DNA of 7,218 bases from the NCBI GenBank assembly GCA_013139755.1, contig WTAG01000242.1:1-7218 (forward strand), written 5' to 3'. The stretch is from Methylomarinum sp. (GTDB lineage Bacteria > Pseudomonadota > Gammaproteobacteria > Methylococcales > Methylomonadaceae). Positions 1 to 6,291 of the stretch are shown piece after piece (positions within the stretch are counted from its first letter, which is position 1; each line of letters starts with the position of its first letter). The translations under genes and the position numbers were made by a program. Below the pieces are notes generated by a model. The model was given only the letters and a program-made list of their open reading frames with translations. It did no database searches and was not told where the DNA came from.

Positions 1-1
1 T

Positions 2-1804
2 AGCGGTGGCGGTAGCAGTAGCAATTTCACTAGAAATAATAACAATAACGGTGGAGGCGGAAGAAACAATGGAAATAATAACCGTAACAATAGGAGCAAT
101 GGAAGCAATCAATCAGGTAATAATAACAATGAATCAACCAATCAAAATTCACTAAATTCAATATCATCGTTACTAAAAGACATTAATTCAAAAAGTTCTG
201 ATTTACAGAGTATTCTTTCCGGAAATTCAGGGCAAAGCAATGCCTTATTAAGCAGAGCCATTCGCCACCAAGCCCCTATTTATGTCAGCGTGATTAAGCG
301 TCAAAACCGGGTATTAGTACGCACCCGTGATATTGAGGCGATGAATCAAGTTAACTCTCTATACCAGCAAATAGATACTGAGAGTTCCATGTTATTAATG
401 GAGGTAAAAATACTTTCTATTGATTTATCAGATGGTTATGATTCTTTATTTGATTTCAAAATTAAATCTGATAAAACCGCAATTACCGGTGGGCAAAGTG
501 CAACCTCGGCTTTAGGGGACTCACTAGTGACTGCTGCCTCCGCTTTTAACCCCGCTCTTTTAGCGACGATCGTAAGCGATAAATTTGAAGCACGCTTACA
601 GTTATTAGAAAAAGAGAATAGGGTAACCGAAGTTGCTACGCCTATTTTATTAACCACTAATCAAGAAGTGAGCCGAGTCTTTATTGGTGACGAACGTCCG
701 ATTATAAATGGTTATGAAGAATCAACTTCATCCACATCATCGACGGGTAGTTCTACGGTTATTAATAATTCCATTATCGTTCCTCAAACAGAAATAAGAA
801 ATTTAGGTACCACTTTATTTTTAACCCCAAATATTAATTCAGATCGCACTGTAAGCATTCGCATTTTAATTGAACGTTCTGGACTTAGCCCTACAAAAGC
901 AACCATTCCAGTACAAGTAGGTAATGCCTTGGTTGATGCAGATATTGACGTGGTACAAACAGAAACATTTAGCGGCACAGTGGTCGCCAAAGACGGCACC
1001 TCTATTGCCGTAGGCGGCTTTATTAAGGAATCTGCAGGCGATAAAGAGACAAAAGTACCTGTTTTAGGTGATATTCCCGGACTAGGCTTCTTCTTTAGAG
1101 AACAAGCTAATTCTCGTAAACGCACAGAATTAGTCGTTATTATTCGCCCCTACATTACCACGACACCTAACGAGGCATCACTGGTTAGTCAGCGCTTTCT
1201 TGATAAAAACAGTATTCATCCCAATTCGCATGAAGTTGACAATATGGATATCTACAGTAATAAGGATAAGCGTCACAAAGGCTATCAACTGGAAAAACCG
1301 TTTAAAGAATATGATTTACAGGATAAATTTGATCGTTTTAAAGATAAAGGTGAAAGATCCAAACATAAAAAATCAATTTCATCTCAATCAAACAGAAGCA
1401 TTGAACCTTCAAGCAAACAACAAACCTATGTTGAGCTGACCCAATATGCCGCTAAATCAGTTCGGTTAGCGGCTAATAATCGTGAAGTGGTTGCAGGGAT
1501 TAGTCCAACAAAACTTGCCAATACTCGCTCGGCTGATTTGCTATACGACAGTCGAATTAAAGTTATTCCTGTTGCCAGTTGGCATAAAGGCGGGGTTCAT
1601 GTCACTGCCCTTGCCTTATATAACCAATCAAGTACTGCTGTTAATGTTGACTTTAAACATCTTAAAGGTAAATGGTTGTCCTCCAGTATTGAGAGTGCCA
1701 AATTGAATAAACAAAGTGAACTGGGTGACTCTACCTATTTATATCTAGTATCTGCCGGCTCATTTGATGATATTGCTGAACGGATTAAAACAACTAAAAA
1801 TTAA
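2..1804 (+). CDS. Secretin (GspD/PilQ/MshL superfamily) with TraK-like (DUF3438-like) C-terminal domain, 5' truncated
   Basis: This would form the outer-membrane ring channel of a type IV pilus, MSHA or type II secretion-like machine. The frame is open from base 2 with no stop, so the gene starts outside the window. The GTG at 290 is not the start, because it would cut through an N-domain. In order: an Asn/Gly/Ser-rich low-complexity stretch (about 2-178); the end of an N-domain (about 270-400); the secretin core (about 400-1170), with ATPILLTTNQE, an IGDERPI segment, the signature VPVLGDIPGLGFFFR (1055-1099) and the closing strand ELVVIIRPYI; a Lys/Asp-rich linker (about 1190-1420); and a last domain (1427-1801). 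That last domain carries ELTQYAAKSV, GGVHVTALAL, LKGKW and STYLYLVSAGSF. These match my memory of DUF3438/TIGR03749 proteins, the TraK-like component of conjugative elements. The secretin call is secure. The domain call rests on recalled consensus. The exact system is unknown because the upstream neighbours are missing. Confidence 0.9.
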   Translation, partial: SGGGSSSNFTRNNNNNGGGGRNNGNNNRNNRSNGSNQSGNNNNESTNQNSLNSISSLLKDINSKSSDLQSILSGNSGQSNALLSRAIRHQAPIYVSVIKRQNRVLVRTRDIEAMNQVNSLYQQIDTESSMLLMEVKILSIDLSDGYDSLFDFKIKSDKTAITGGQSATSALGDSLVTAASAFNPALLATIVSDKFEARLQLLEKENRVTEVATPILLTTNQEVSRVFIGDERPIINGYEESTSSTSSTGSSTVINNSIIVPQTEIRNLGTTLFLTPNINSDRTVSIRILIERSGLSPTKATIPVQVGNALVDADIDVVQTETFSGTVVAKDGTSIAVGGFIKESAGDKETKVPVLGDIPGLGFFFREQANSRKRTELVVIIRPYITTTPNEASLVSQRFLDKNSIHPNSHEVDNMDIYSNKDKRHKGYQLEKPFKEYDLQDKFDRFKDKGERSKHKKSISSQSNRSIEPSSKQQTYVELTQYAAKSVRLAANNREVVAGISPTKLANTRSADLLYDSRIKVIPVASWHKGGVHVTALALYNQSSTAVNVDFKHLKGKWLSSSIESAKLNKQSELGDSTYLYLVSAGSFDDIAERIKTTKN

Positions 1805-1805
1805 G

Positions 1806-1855
1806 TTGTAGCCCGTATGCAGCAAAGCGGAATACGGGAATTATGCACGCTACAA
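1806..1855. repeat. REP-like 50-bp palindrome spanning a gene start
   Basis: Two nested arms pair exactly: TTGTAGC (1806-1812) with GCTACAA (1849-1855), and CCCGTAT (1812-1818) with ATACGGG (1832-1838). The motif GTAGCCCGTATGCAGC followed by GCGGAATACGGG is a familiar kind of intergenic repeat in gammaproteobacterial genomes. It begins one base after the secretin stop codon and runs past the ATG at 1843, so it supplies the first possible start codon and first codons of the downstream gene. No T-run follows it, so it is not a classic intrinsic terminator. Confidence 0.8.
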
Positions 1856-3009
1856 AATTAAATTTATTTATGAAAATAATCATTTTACCAACGGCTTTAT
1901 TGTTAGCGTTAAATTGTCAGGCTAATACCAATTTACCTAATATGCAGATGCATGTGTTTAATGATGAACCTGAAGCTAAAAATACTCCACCTGCCATGCA
2001 GATGGTTATTTTTAGTAATGATGATTCCGTACAAAAGGAAGACAAGTCACAGGGTGATAATTTTAGATTGGCTTATGTGGATGATGACCAGGTTTCGGTT
2101 TATTCTGATGAGCCTGAAGTGAGTCATGCTGTTGAACATGATGATCGAACGATTGATATTGAGTTTTATGCGGATGCGGGCTATCGGCAGGATAAGCTGG
2201 ATTGGAATAAAGCTTCCCCAACAGGAACACCTAATATTCTATCTGAATTAACCTGGGATAATCTTGAAATTGCGGTAGTAGAAATTGGCACCTCTATACA
2301 CACCCCTTCTAACTGGGTAATGGATGCCAGGTTTGCATACGGTACAATTTATGAGGGAGATAATCAGGATTCTGATTATGATGGTAATAACAGAACACAA
2401 GAGTCCTTTCGTGGTTACGCAAACGCAGATGAAGGTAATACCATTGATACCTCTATTGGGTTTGGTTATAGAGCACTTATCATTCCAGCCCCGGCTCGTT
2501 TTAAAAAACCCATATTAAGCTTCACTCCCAAAGTGGGTTTCTCCTACCATGCTCAAAACCTGACGATGACAGATGGACAGGTAGTTATACCTACCTCTAT
2601 AACTGTTGCTGAATTGGATAGTAAATATGATACCTCCTGGTATGGCCCTTGGGCTGGTTTTGACAGTGAATTAAGTATTGCTGACCGCTTTAGTCTAACG
2701 ACTAAGTTTGAATATCACTATGCTTATTATGAAGCAACTGCAGAATGGAACTTAAGAACAGATAGGGAGCAACCTAAAAGTTTTTCTCATACCGCAGAAG
2801 GGACAGGTTTTTTAGCCTCTTTGGGTAGTCAATATAAATTAAACCAAGACTTATTTCTAAATGTATCAGTCGATTACCAGGATTGGCGTGCAGATAAAAA
2901 AGGGCGTACAACTGAATTTTTTATTGATGGTAGCCGGTCATCTCAGAAACTTAATGAAGTAAATTGGGAATCCATGGGGGCTAATGTGGGATTACGGTTT
3001 GTTTTTTAA
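1843..3009 (+). CDS. Exported outer-membrane beta-barrel protein, family unassigned
   Basis: A hydrophobic leader (MKIIILPTALLLALNCQA, residues 10-27) ends in a likely signal peptidase I site before Asn28. The Cys at 25 is not in a good lipobox. Residues 30-100 are acidic and hold three degenerate copies of a short repeat (P-x-MQM-x-[VI]-F at 32-39 and 50-57; VSVYSDEPE at 84-92). From about residue 104 the protein alternates polar and aromatic residues as amphipathic strands, and it ends in GLRFVF with a C-terminal Phe, the usual signal for outer-membrane barrel insertion. The NILSELTW segment recalls omptin-like and Protochlamydia-type outer-membrane proteins, but I see no clear omptin catalytic set, so no enzyme activity is claimed. 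The start is ambiguous: ATG 1843 lies inside a REP-like palindrome with GGGA just upstream, while in-frame ATG 1870 begins a textbook signal peptide but has no visible ribosome site. The position between a secretin and prepilins suggests, but does not prove, a role with that machine. Confidence 0.8.
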   Translation: MHATKLNLFMKIIILPTALLLALNCQANTNLPNMQMHVFNDEPEAKNTPPAMQMVIFSNDDSVQKEDKSQGDNFRLAYVDDDQVSVYSDEPEVSHAVEHDDRTIDIEFYADAGYRQDKLDWNKASPTGTPNILSELTWDNLEIAVVEIGTSIHTPSNWVMDARFAYGTIYEGDNQDSDYDGNNRTQESFRGYANADEGNTIDTSIGFGYRALIIPAPARFKKPILSFTPKVGFSYHAQNLTMTDGQVVIPTSITVAELDSKYDTSWYGPWAGFDSELSIADRFSLTTKFEYHYAYYEATAEWNLRTDREQPKSFSHTAEGTGFLASLGSQYKLNQDLFLNVSVDYQDWRADKKGRTTEFFIDGSRSSQKLNEVNWESMGANVGLRFVF

Positions 3010-3067
3010 GACAATCGTCTCTGTACTTTCTTTATACACTCAGTGTTGTTAAAAAGTTTTTCTATAT

Positions 3068-3163
3068 ATGGAACAAAAAATCAATCTACGCGAGGGAGAT
3101 TTGCGGGCATTGTCCTTACAAGATTCAGCACTCTATCATCATTTTTTCTTTCTAGGTCAGTAA
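3068..3163 (+). CDS. Possible 31-residue ORF upstream of the large prepilin (doubtful)
   Basis: An ATG at 3068 opens 31 codons (beginning MEQKINLREGDLRALS) that stop at 3161-3163, seven bases before the ATG of the next gene. No convincing ribosome site precedes it and I recognise no family. The downstream prepilin has only a weak, distant Shine-Dalgarno (AGG at 3154-3156), so translation of this ORF could couple to it. It may equally be chance or a remnant of a decayed gene. Apart from this ORF I see nothing certain in 3010-3169. Confidence 0.15.
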   Translation: MEQKINLREGDLRALSLQDSALYHHFFFLGQ

Positions 3164-3169
3164 TTTAAT

Positions 3170-5155
3170 ATGAACTTAACACGGATTAAAAAACAAACTG
3201 GGTTTACCTTAGTTGAGTTATTAGTGGTTATGCTGGTTTTAACCGCATTAGCCTCTATTACGCTTGAAACATCTAAAGATATTGCCTTTCAAAGCCGGTA
3301 TGAAGTGACTAAAGACCGTTATGAAAAGATAAGACGAGCAATTATTGGCCGACCTGATGTCTTGATTAATGGACAGCCGGATATTTCTGGGTTTGTGGCT
3401 GATATGGGGCGGTTACCTAGGAATATTCAGGAATTGTTGGTGCAGAATTATTGCAGTGATGATTATCGTATTTCTGATAATACGCCAGATGCTACAGGTA
3501 TTACAGGGACTACTGGAACAACCCCCGCAGAATGGTGTATTTCAGAAACAGATACACCTGGAGGAAATTGGATTCCACAAAGTGATGATAATAATTGTAC
3601 TGGATCTGATGCAACGCTAAAGACTCAGGCGCTTTGCGAATCTGCAGGTGAAGTTTGGAGTGGCTGGAAAGGCCCCTATTTAACAACTCAAAAACCTGAT
3701 TATGAAGCTAATGCTTTTTCTGATGGCTGGGGTAACCAAGCATCAGAGACTGATTTTACCGATCATAATTATGGCTGGGCTTTTTGCTTGGGAGACTCTC
3801 CTGATAATGCAGATACAAGCACATGCTATAGCCCAACAAATACAGGCGCCGGAACCAATCAACTGGCATTTCAAAGCAAAGGTAAAAATAGCAGTATTAG
3901 CACCACCGACTCAAACTATGATAAAGATTATCCAGACAATCAAATATTGTTTAATTACAAACGCTGGATGGTATCGATACCCAGCATAATTGTCACTATG
4001 CAAACACCCGTTCAAAATAAATTTAATTGCTCTACAAATGGTGTTGCAGAAAATGCCTGCAAAAATACAGCGAACTGGAATTGGTTTGGTAAGCCAGAAT
4101 GTAGAAATTCAACTAATGATCCCCTACCCTTGCTGCTCACGCCATTATCATGTGAGGCCACCAGTGGGAATAAGTGGCATTGGTTTACTGGGTGGCCGAC
4201 AGACATACAATTTTGCGTTGGAGGCACATCAACTGGACTTGAAGTCACAGCATCTGAATGTACTACGGTCTCTGGGAACTGGGTAACAAAAGGGTTGTGT
4301 AGTGGTGGTAGCTCAATTGGAAATGAAGCCACATTAACTGAATGTTTAAGCGCCACTCCTACTGCGGGCACCTGGAGAAAAGGCTGGTGTGTTGGAGGTG
4401 CATCTACAGGTGATGAAGTTGATGACAGTGCTTGTGCTGCAACATGGTATGAAGCCGAGTGGCCACTAAAAATTGGGCGATGTTCAAATCGTTTTTATAT
4501 AACACAAGCATCATGTGAATCTGCAGGTCATCGCTGGATAGAGCCCTTTTGTACAAACCCTGGTAAAACAAAAACTACATGCATTTTAGCAAATGAAAGT
4601 TGGGTAATTCCTTTTTGTTCAGTTTCAGGTATTTCAACTAATGATTCCAATTATACAGAAGTTAGTTGTGTTGCTTCAGGAGGCATCTGGGGCGGGTGTA
4701 TTGATAACACAAATTCAAAACAACATTGTGACTCGAATGGCGGTAATTGGGTTTCGTCATCACAGCAGTTAGATCTAGTATTAACTCATTTAGATGGGGC
4801 TCACTCTGTTAATGCTTCAGCTACCATTGAAGAAAATGGGTTAAACCAAAATGTCGTTTTTAATACCTCATCTAATATGCCGCAAGGAGTGGCCACATTG
4901 AATATATTTAAAACAGGAACAACGGATATTTACCCTCCTTCCTGCTCTGGTTTAAATAACGATACAAACACAACTGATGCATTTAATTCAGATTGTAAAA
5001 AAATAGGAGGAACATTATTAAATAATGGATTATGTGATGATGTAACTATTAATGACTGCACTACAGGTACTGATGGAACGAGCGGAGTATTGTTAAGAAA
5101 TACTTTAAAGATTACCGTTATGCCTTTTAACACGATTACAACTGTAAAATGGTAA
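3170..5155 (+). CDS. Giant GspG-like prepilin with Cys/Trp repeat array (possible filament-tip adhesin)
   Basis: The N-terminus is a type III (prepilin) signal: basic leader MNLTRIKKQTG, cleavage predicted between Gly11 and Phe12, mature FTLVELLVV with Glu at +5, then a hydrophobic helix. It should be processed by prepilin peptidase and join a type IV pilus or type II-like filament. Residues 64-90 (SGFVADMGRLP), WKGPYL (166-171) and DGWGN (185-189) match the GspG-like layout of the next prepilin gene. At 661 residues it is three to four times a normal pseudopilin. The excess is mostly an array of nine C-x(n)-C-x(n)-W units from Cys287 to Trp527 with 18 cysteines; a further unit lies at 143-163 and degenerate ones near the C-terminus. 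The tail (QLDLVLTHLDG to the final TTVKW) looks like beta-strands of the pilin head. Paired cysteines suggest disulfides in an exported domain. Adhesin or tip function is inference. A weak ribosome site (AGG at 3154-3156) precedes the start, which the leader peptide nevertheless fixes well. Confidence 0.85.
   Translation: MNLTRIKKQTGFTLVELLVVMLVLTALASITLETSKDIAFQSRYEVTKDRYEKIRRAIIGRPDVLINGQPDISGFVADMGRLPRNIQELLVQNYCSDDYRISDNTPDATGITGTTGTTPAEWCISETDTPGGNWIPQSDDNNCTGSDATLKTQALCESAGEVWSGWKGPYLTTQKPDYEANAFSDGWGNQASETDFTDHNYGWAFCLGDSPDNADTSTCYSPTNTGAGTNQLAFQSKGKNSSISTTDSNYDKDYPDNQILFNYKRWMVSIPSIIVTMQTPVQNKFNCSTNGVAENACKNTANWNWFGKPECRNSTNDPLPLLLTPLSCEATSGNKWHWFTGWPTDIQFCVGGTSTGLEVTASECTTVSGNWVTKGLCSGGSSIGNEATLTECLSATPTAGTWRKGWCVGGASTGDEVDDSACAATWYEAEWPLKIGRCSNRFYITQASCESAGHRWIEPFCTNPGKTKTTCILANESWVIPFCSVSGISTNDSNYTEVSCVASGGIWGGCIDNTNSKQHCDSNGGNWVSSSQQLDLVLTHLDGAHSVNASATIEENGLNQNVVFNTSSNMPQGVATLNIFKTGTTDIYPPSCSGLNNDTNTTDAFNSDCKKIGGTLLNNGLCDDVTINDCTTGTDGTSGVLLRNTLKITVMPFNTITTVKW
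4028..4750 (+). repeat. Coding repeat array: nine Cys-Cys-Trp units within the large prepilin
   Basis: Each unit runs Cys, a variable Ser/Thr/Gly-rich spacer, a second Cys usually after a Thr/Ser-containing stretch, then a short turn ending in Trp (for example CESAGHRW, CTTVSGNW, CVASGGIW, CDSNGGNW). Three neighbouring units (near 4216, 4306 and 4390) also share C-x-GG-[TSA]-S-x-G-x-E and remain similar as DNA, pointing to recent tandem duplication. Other units have diverged. Disulfide pairing within each unit is a natural reading of the even cysteine count but is not demonstrated. Confidence 0.8.
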
Positions 5156-5170
5156 TGAATCGTCTTTTTA

Positions 5171-5205
5171 AATGGTGGGGTATGCTATCGCTTATCCACC
5201 CTACA
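5171..5205. repeat. REP-like palindrome between the two prepilin genes
   Basis: AATGGTGGGG (5171-5180) and CCACCCTACA (5196-5205) flank an imperfect stem with arms GGTGG (5174-5178) and CCACC (5196-5200). The pattern resembles the widespread intergenic repeat with GGTGGG and CCCACCCTACA arms. It occupies most of the 63-base gap between the prepilin genes and ends just before the ribosome site of the second. It could stabilise the upstream mRNA 3' end. There is no U-tract to make it a terminator. Confidence 0.65.
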
Positions 5206-5206
5206 T

Positions 5207-5212
5207 AAGGAA
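5207..5212 (+). promoter_or_regulatory. Ribosome binding site AAGGAA that fixes a GTG start
   Basis: AAGGAA lies six bases before the GTG at 5219. This supports the GTG start over the in-frame ATG at 5243. The ATG at 5243 encodes the first residue of the mature pilin and would remove the prepilin leader. Confidence 0.7.
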
Positions 5213-5218
5213 TAAAGA

Positions 5219-5920
5219 GTGATATCTATTAAACAAAGGGGAATGACCTTAATAGAACTCACAGTGGTTCTATTAATTTTAGTCGCACTGGCAGGGTTAG
5301 CAATTCCCTATGTAAGCGGCACAAGTAGCAAGGCACTGTGTGATGCAACTGATATATCTATGGCGAATATCAAAAAAGTGATAATGGATAGATATTATCT
5401 GGACACGCTGGGTAAGTTTCCTGCAACTGAAGGTGGCATTGATTATAGCTTAAATTACTTAATGACCAGTGGAGGTTGGCCAAACTTCGACCCTGATAGT
5501 CAGATTGGATGGCGCGGCCCCTATTTGCAAGGTGCGATTACTTTAGGTACTACTAATATATCTATTCTTGATAATTCTTTTCAAGACATTTCAGCAGCAC
5601 CAAATCACCATGTAAATAAAGATTTTGTAGCTAATGATTTCGCTGTATTTGATGGGTGGGGACGGCCTATTGTCATTCAGGTTACTGATGATTGTGATAA
5701 CTGGGAGATAACCTCTATGTCAGGGCAACAATGCGCCCGCCTTGTCTCAGCAGGTCCCTTTGGTGGTCTTGGAATTGGTAACGCAGCGATTGATACCCAG
5801 ATTTTAAACGATACCTCCACACCTACAGTACTAGAACAGCACCGACAAAATGATGACCGTATTTTATACTTAAATGCACCTACACCAGCTCAAGATGTAA
5901 ATCCTAGTTGTGATAATTAA
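5219..5920 (+). CDS. GspG-like prepilin / pseudopilin
   Basis: The protein is a filament subunit of a type II secretion or type IV pilus-like machine. A short basic leader (MISIKQRG) precedes MTLIELTVVLLILVALAG, with cleavage predicted between Gly8 and Met9 and Glu13 at mature position +5. After the helix come KFPAT (the LG-x-[FL]-P element typical of GspG relatives), GWRGPYLQ (97-104), DGWGRPIVIQ (145-154) and LVSAGPFGG (175-183), which correspond to the W-x-GPYL, D-x-WG-x-P and S-x-G-x-x-x-G landmarks of the major pseudopilin family. At 233 residues it is longer than a typical GspG of about 140-150, with added loops and four cysteines. It shares these landmarks with the large prepilin just upstream, so the two are likely paralogues in one operon despite the REP-like element between them. 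The GTG start is chosen for its ribosome site and because it supplies the leader. Confidence 0.88.
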   Translation: MISIKQRGMTLIELTVVLLILVALAGLAIPYVSGTSSKALCDATDISMANIKKVIMDRYYLDTLGKFPATEGGIDYSLNYLMTSGGWPNFDPDSQIGWRGPYLQGAITLGTTNISILDNSFQDISAAPNHHVNKDFVANDFAVFDGWGRPIVIQVTDDCDNWEITSMSGQQCARLVSAGPFGGLGIGNAAIDTQILNDTSTPTVLEQHRQNDDRILYLNAPTPAQDVNPSCDN

Positions 5921-6026
5921 GAGCCCTTACCTTCAAAGCCACTTATCTCTCCTTCTCCACATTACTCTCTAGCTTATCTAAATTTAACGTAATTACTCAG
6001 CGTCAAATGAGGGATATAGTTCTGAA

Positions 6027-6173
6027 GCCCTCTCCTGCCGGAGAGGGTTGGGTGAGGAGATGTCATAATAATAATTTTTTTCTTACTTTTTGTCGTTAAA
6101 AAATAGAAAAAAGCATTTTGCAAAAGAGAATTATTTAATTCCTCCTCACCCAACCCTCCCCAGCAAGGGAGGG
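6027..6173. repeat. Inner REP-type inverted pair, 33-bp arms
   Basis: The left arm (6027-6059) and right arm (6141-6173) are reverse complements at 29 of 33 positions, and all four differences are transitions. Each arm also folds on itself: CCCTCTCC (6029-6036) with GGAGAGGG (6041-6048 region) around TGCC on the left, and CCCTCCC with GGGAGGG on the right. Two self-complementary units in opposite orientation around an AT-rich spacer is the BIME arrangement of REP elements. A transcript could fold either as two hairpins or as one long stem. Confidence 0.75.
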
Positions 6174-6210
6174 CTCAAAAGCTAGCCCAGTTTAGACATA
6201 TTGCGGTAAT

Positions 6211-6241
6211 GTTAAATTGCGCTGAGTAGTTACAATTTAAC
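6211..6241. repeat. Palindrome at the element's right end
   Basis: GTTAAATTG (6211-6219) and CAATTTAAC (6233-6241) are perfect 9-bp inverted arms around a 13-base loop containing CGCTGAGTAGTTA. It forms the right boundary of the nested repeat element and lies about 50 bases before the ligase start. It could be a transposon end, or an operator for the ligase gene; the sequence alone does not decide. Confidence 0.5.
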
Positions 6242-6262
6242 AGCTATTTTATCCACTATACT
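6237..6262 (+). promoter_or_regulatory. Possible sigma-70 promoter for the ligase gene
   Basis: TATACT (6257-6262) is a good -10 match. TTAACA (6237-6242) matches the -35 consensus at five of six positions but sits only 14 bases away, shorter than the preferred spacing, so the call is weak. If real, its -35 box overlaps the end of the repeat element. Confidence 0.3.
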
Positions 6263-6291
6263 TTTATCTTCCCTACTTTAAAGAGAAAGTC

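Larger units (their letters stand above)
5978..6241. repeat. Nested inverted-repeat element (MITE- or BIME-like), about 264 bp
   Basis: This fills most of the 371-base gap between the second prepilin and the ligase. Outer ends pair as GTAATTACTCAGCG (5989-6002) against CGCTGAGTAGTTAC (6220-6233), with 13 of 14 positions matching, and further AT-rich similarity outside. Inside sits a longer inverted pair (6027-6059 and 6141-6173), and in the centre an AT-rich spacer with no ORF. I see no transposase and no convincing target-site duplication, so non-autonomous mobility is inference. Bases 5921-5977 and 6263-6291 hold nothing else I can name. Confidence 0.6.

Noticed and set aside
784..1125. Minus-strand ORF of 113 codons opposite the secretin
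   Set aside because: It is a shadow of the secretin core, with no recognisable domain and no ribosome site.
1427..1801. Evidence of an integrated conjugative element
   Set aside because: Only a TraK-like domain fused to the secretin is seen. No relaxase, coupling protein, integrase or attachment site is present in the window.
290..1804. Secretin gene starting at GTG 290
   Set aside because: The same frame is open upstream to base 2 and the GTG lies inside an N-domain (after APIYVS), with no ribosome site. The gene is a partial one entering from the left.
1843..3009. Active omptin protease
   Set aside because: The barrel and a SELTW segment are suggestive, but I could not place the Asp/Asp and Asp/His catalytic pairs of omptins.
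4012..4371. Minus-strand ORF of 119 codons opposite the Cys/Trp array
   Set aside because: It mirrors the repetitive coding strand and has no family signature.
4028..4750. CRISPR array or DNA-level direct repeats
   Set aside because: The repetition is at protein level with variable unit length and lies inside an intact reading frame; there are no constant repeats with unique spacers.
6029..6048. Intrinsic terminator after the second prepilin gene
   Set aside because: The GC-rich hairpin is strong but is followed by TTGGGTGAGG rather than a T-run, so it fits a REP unit better, though it may still affect the transcript.
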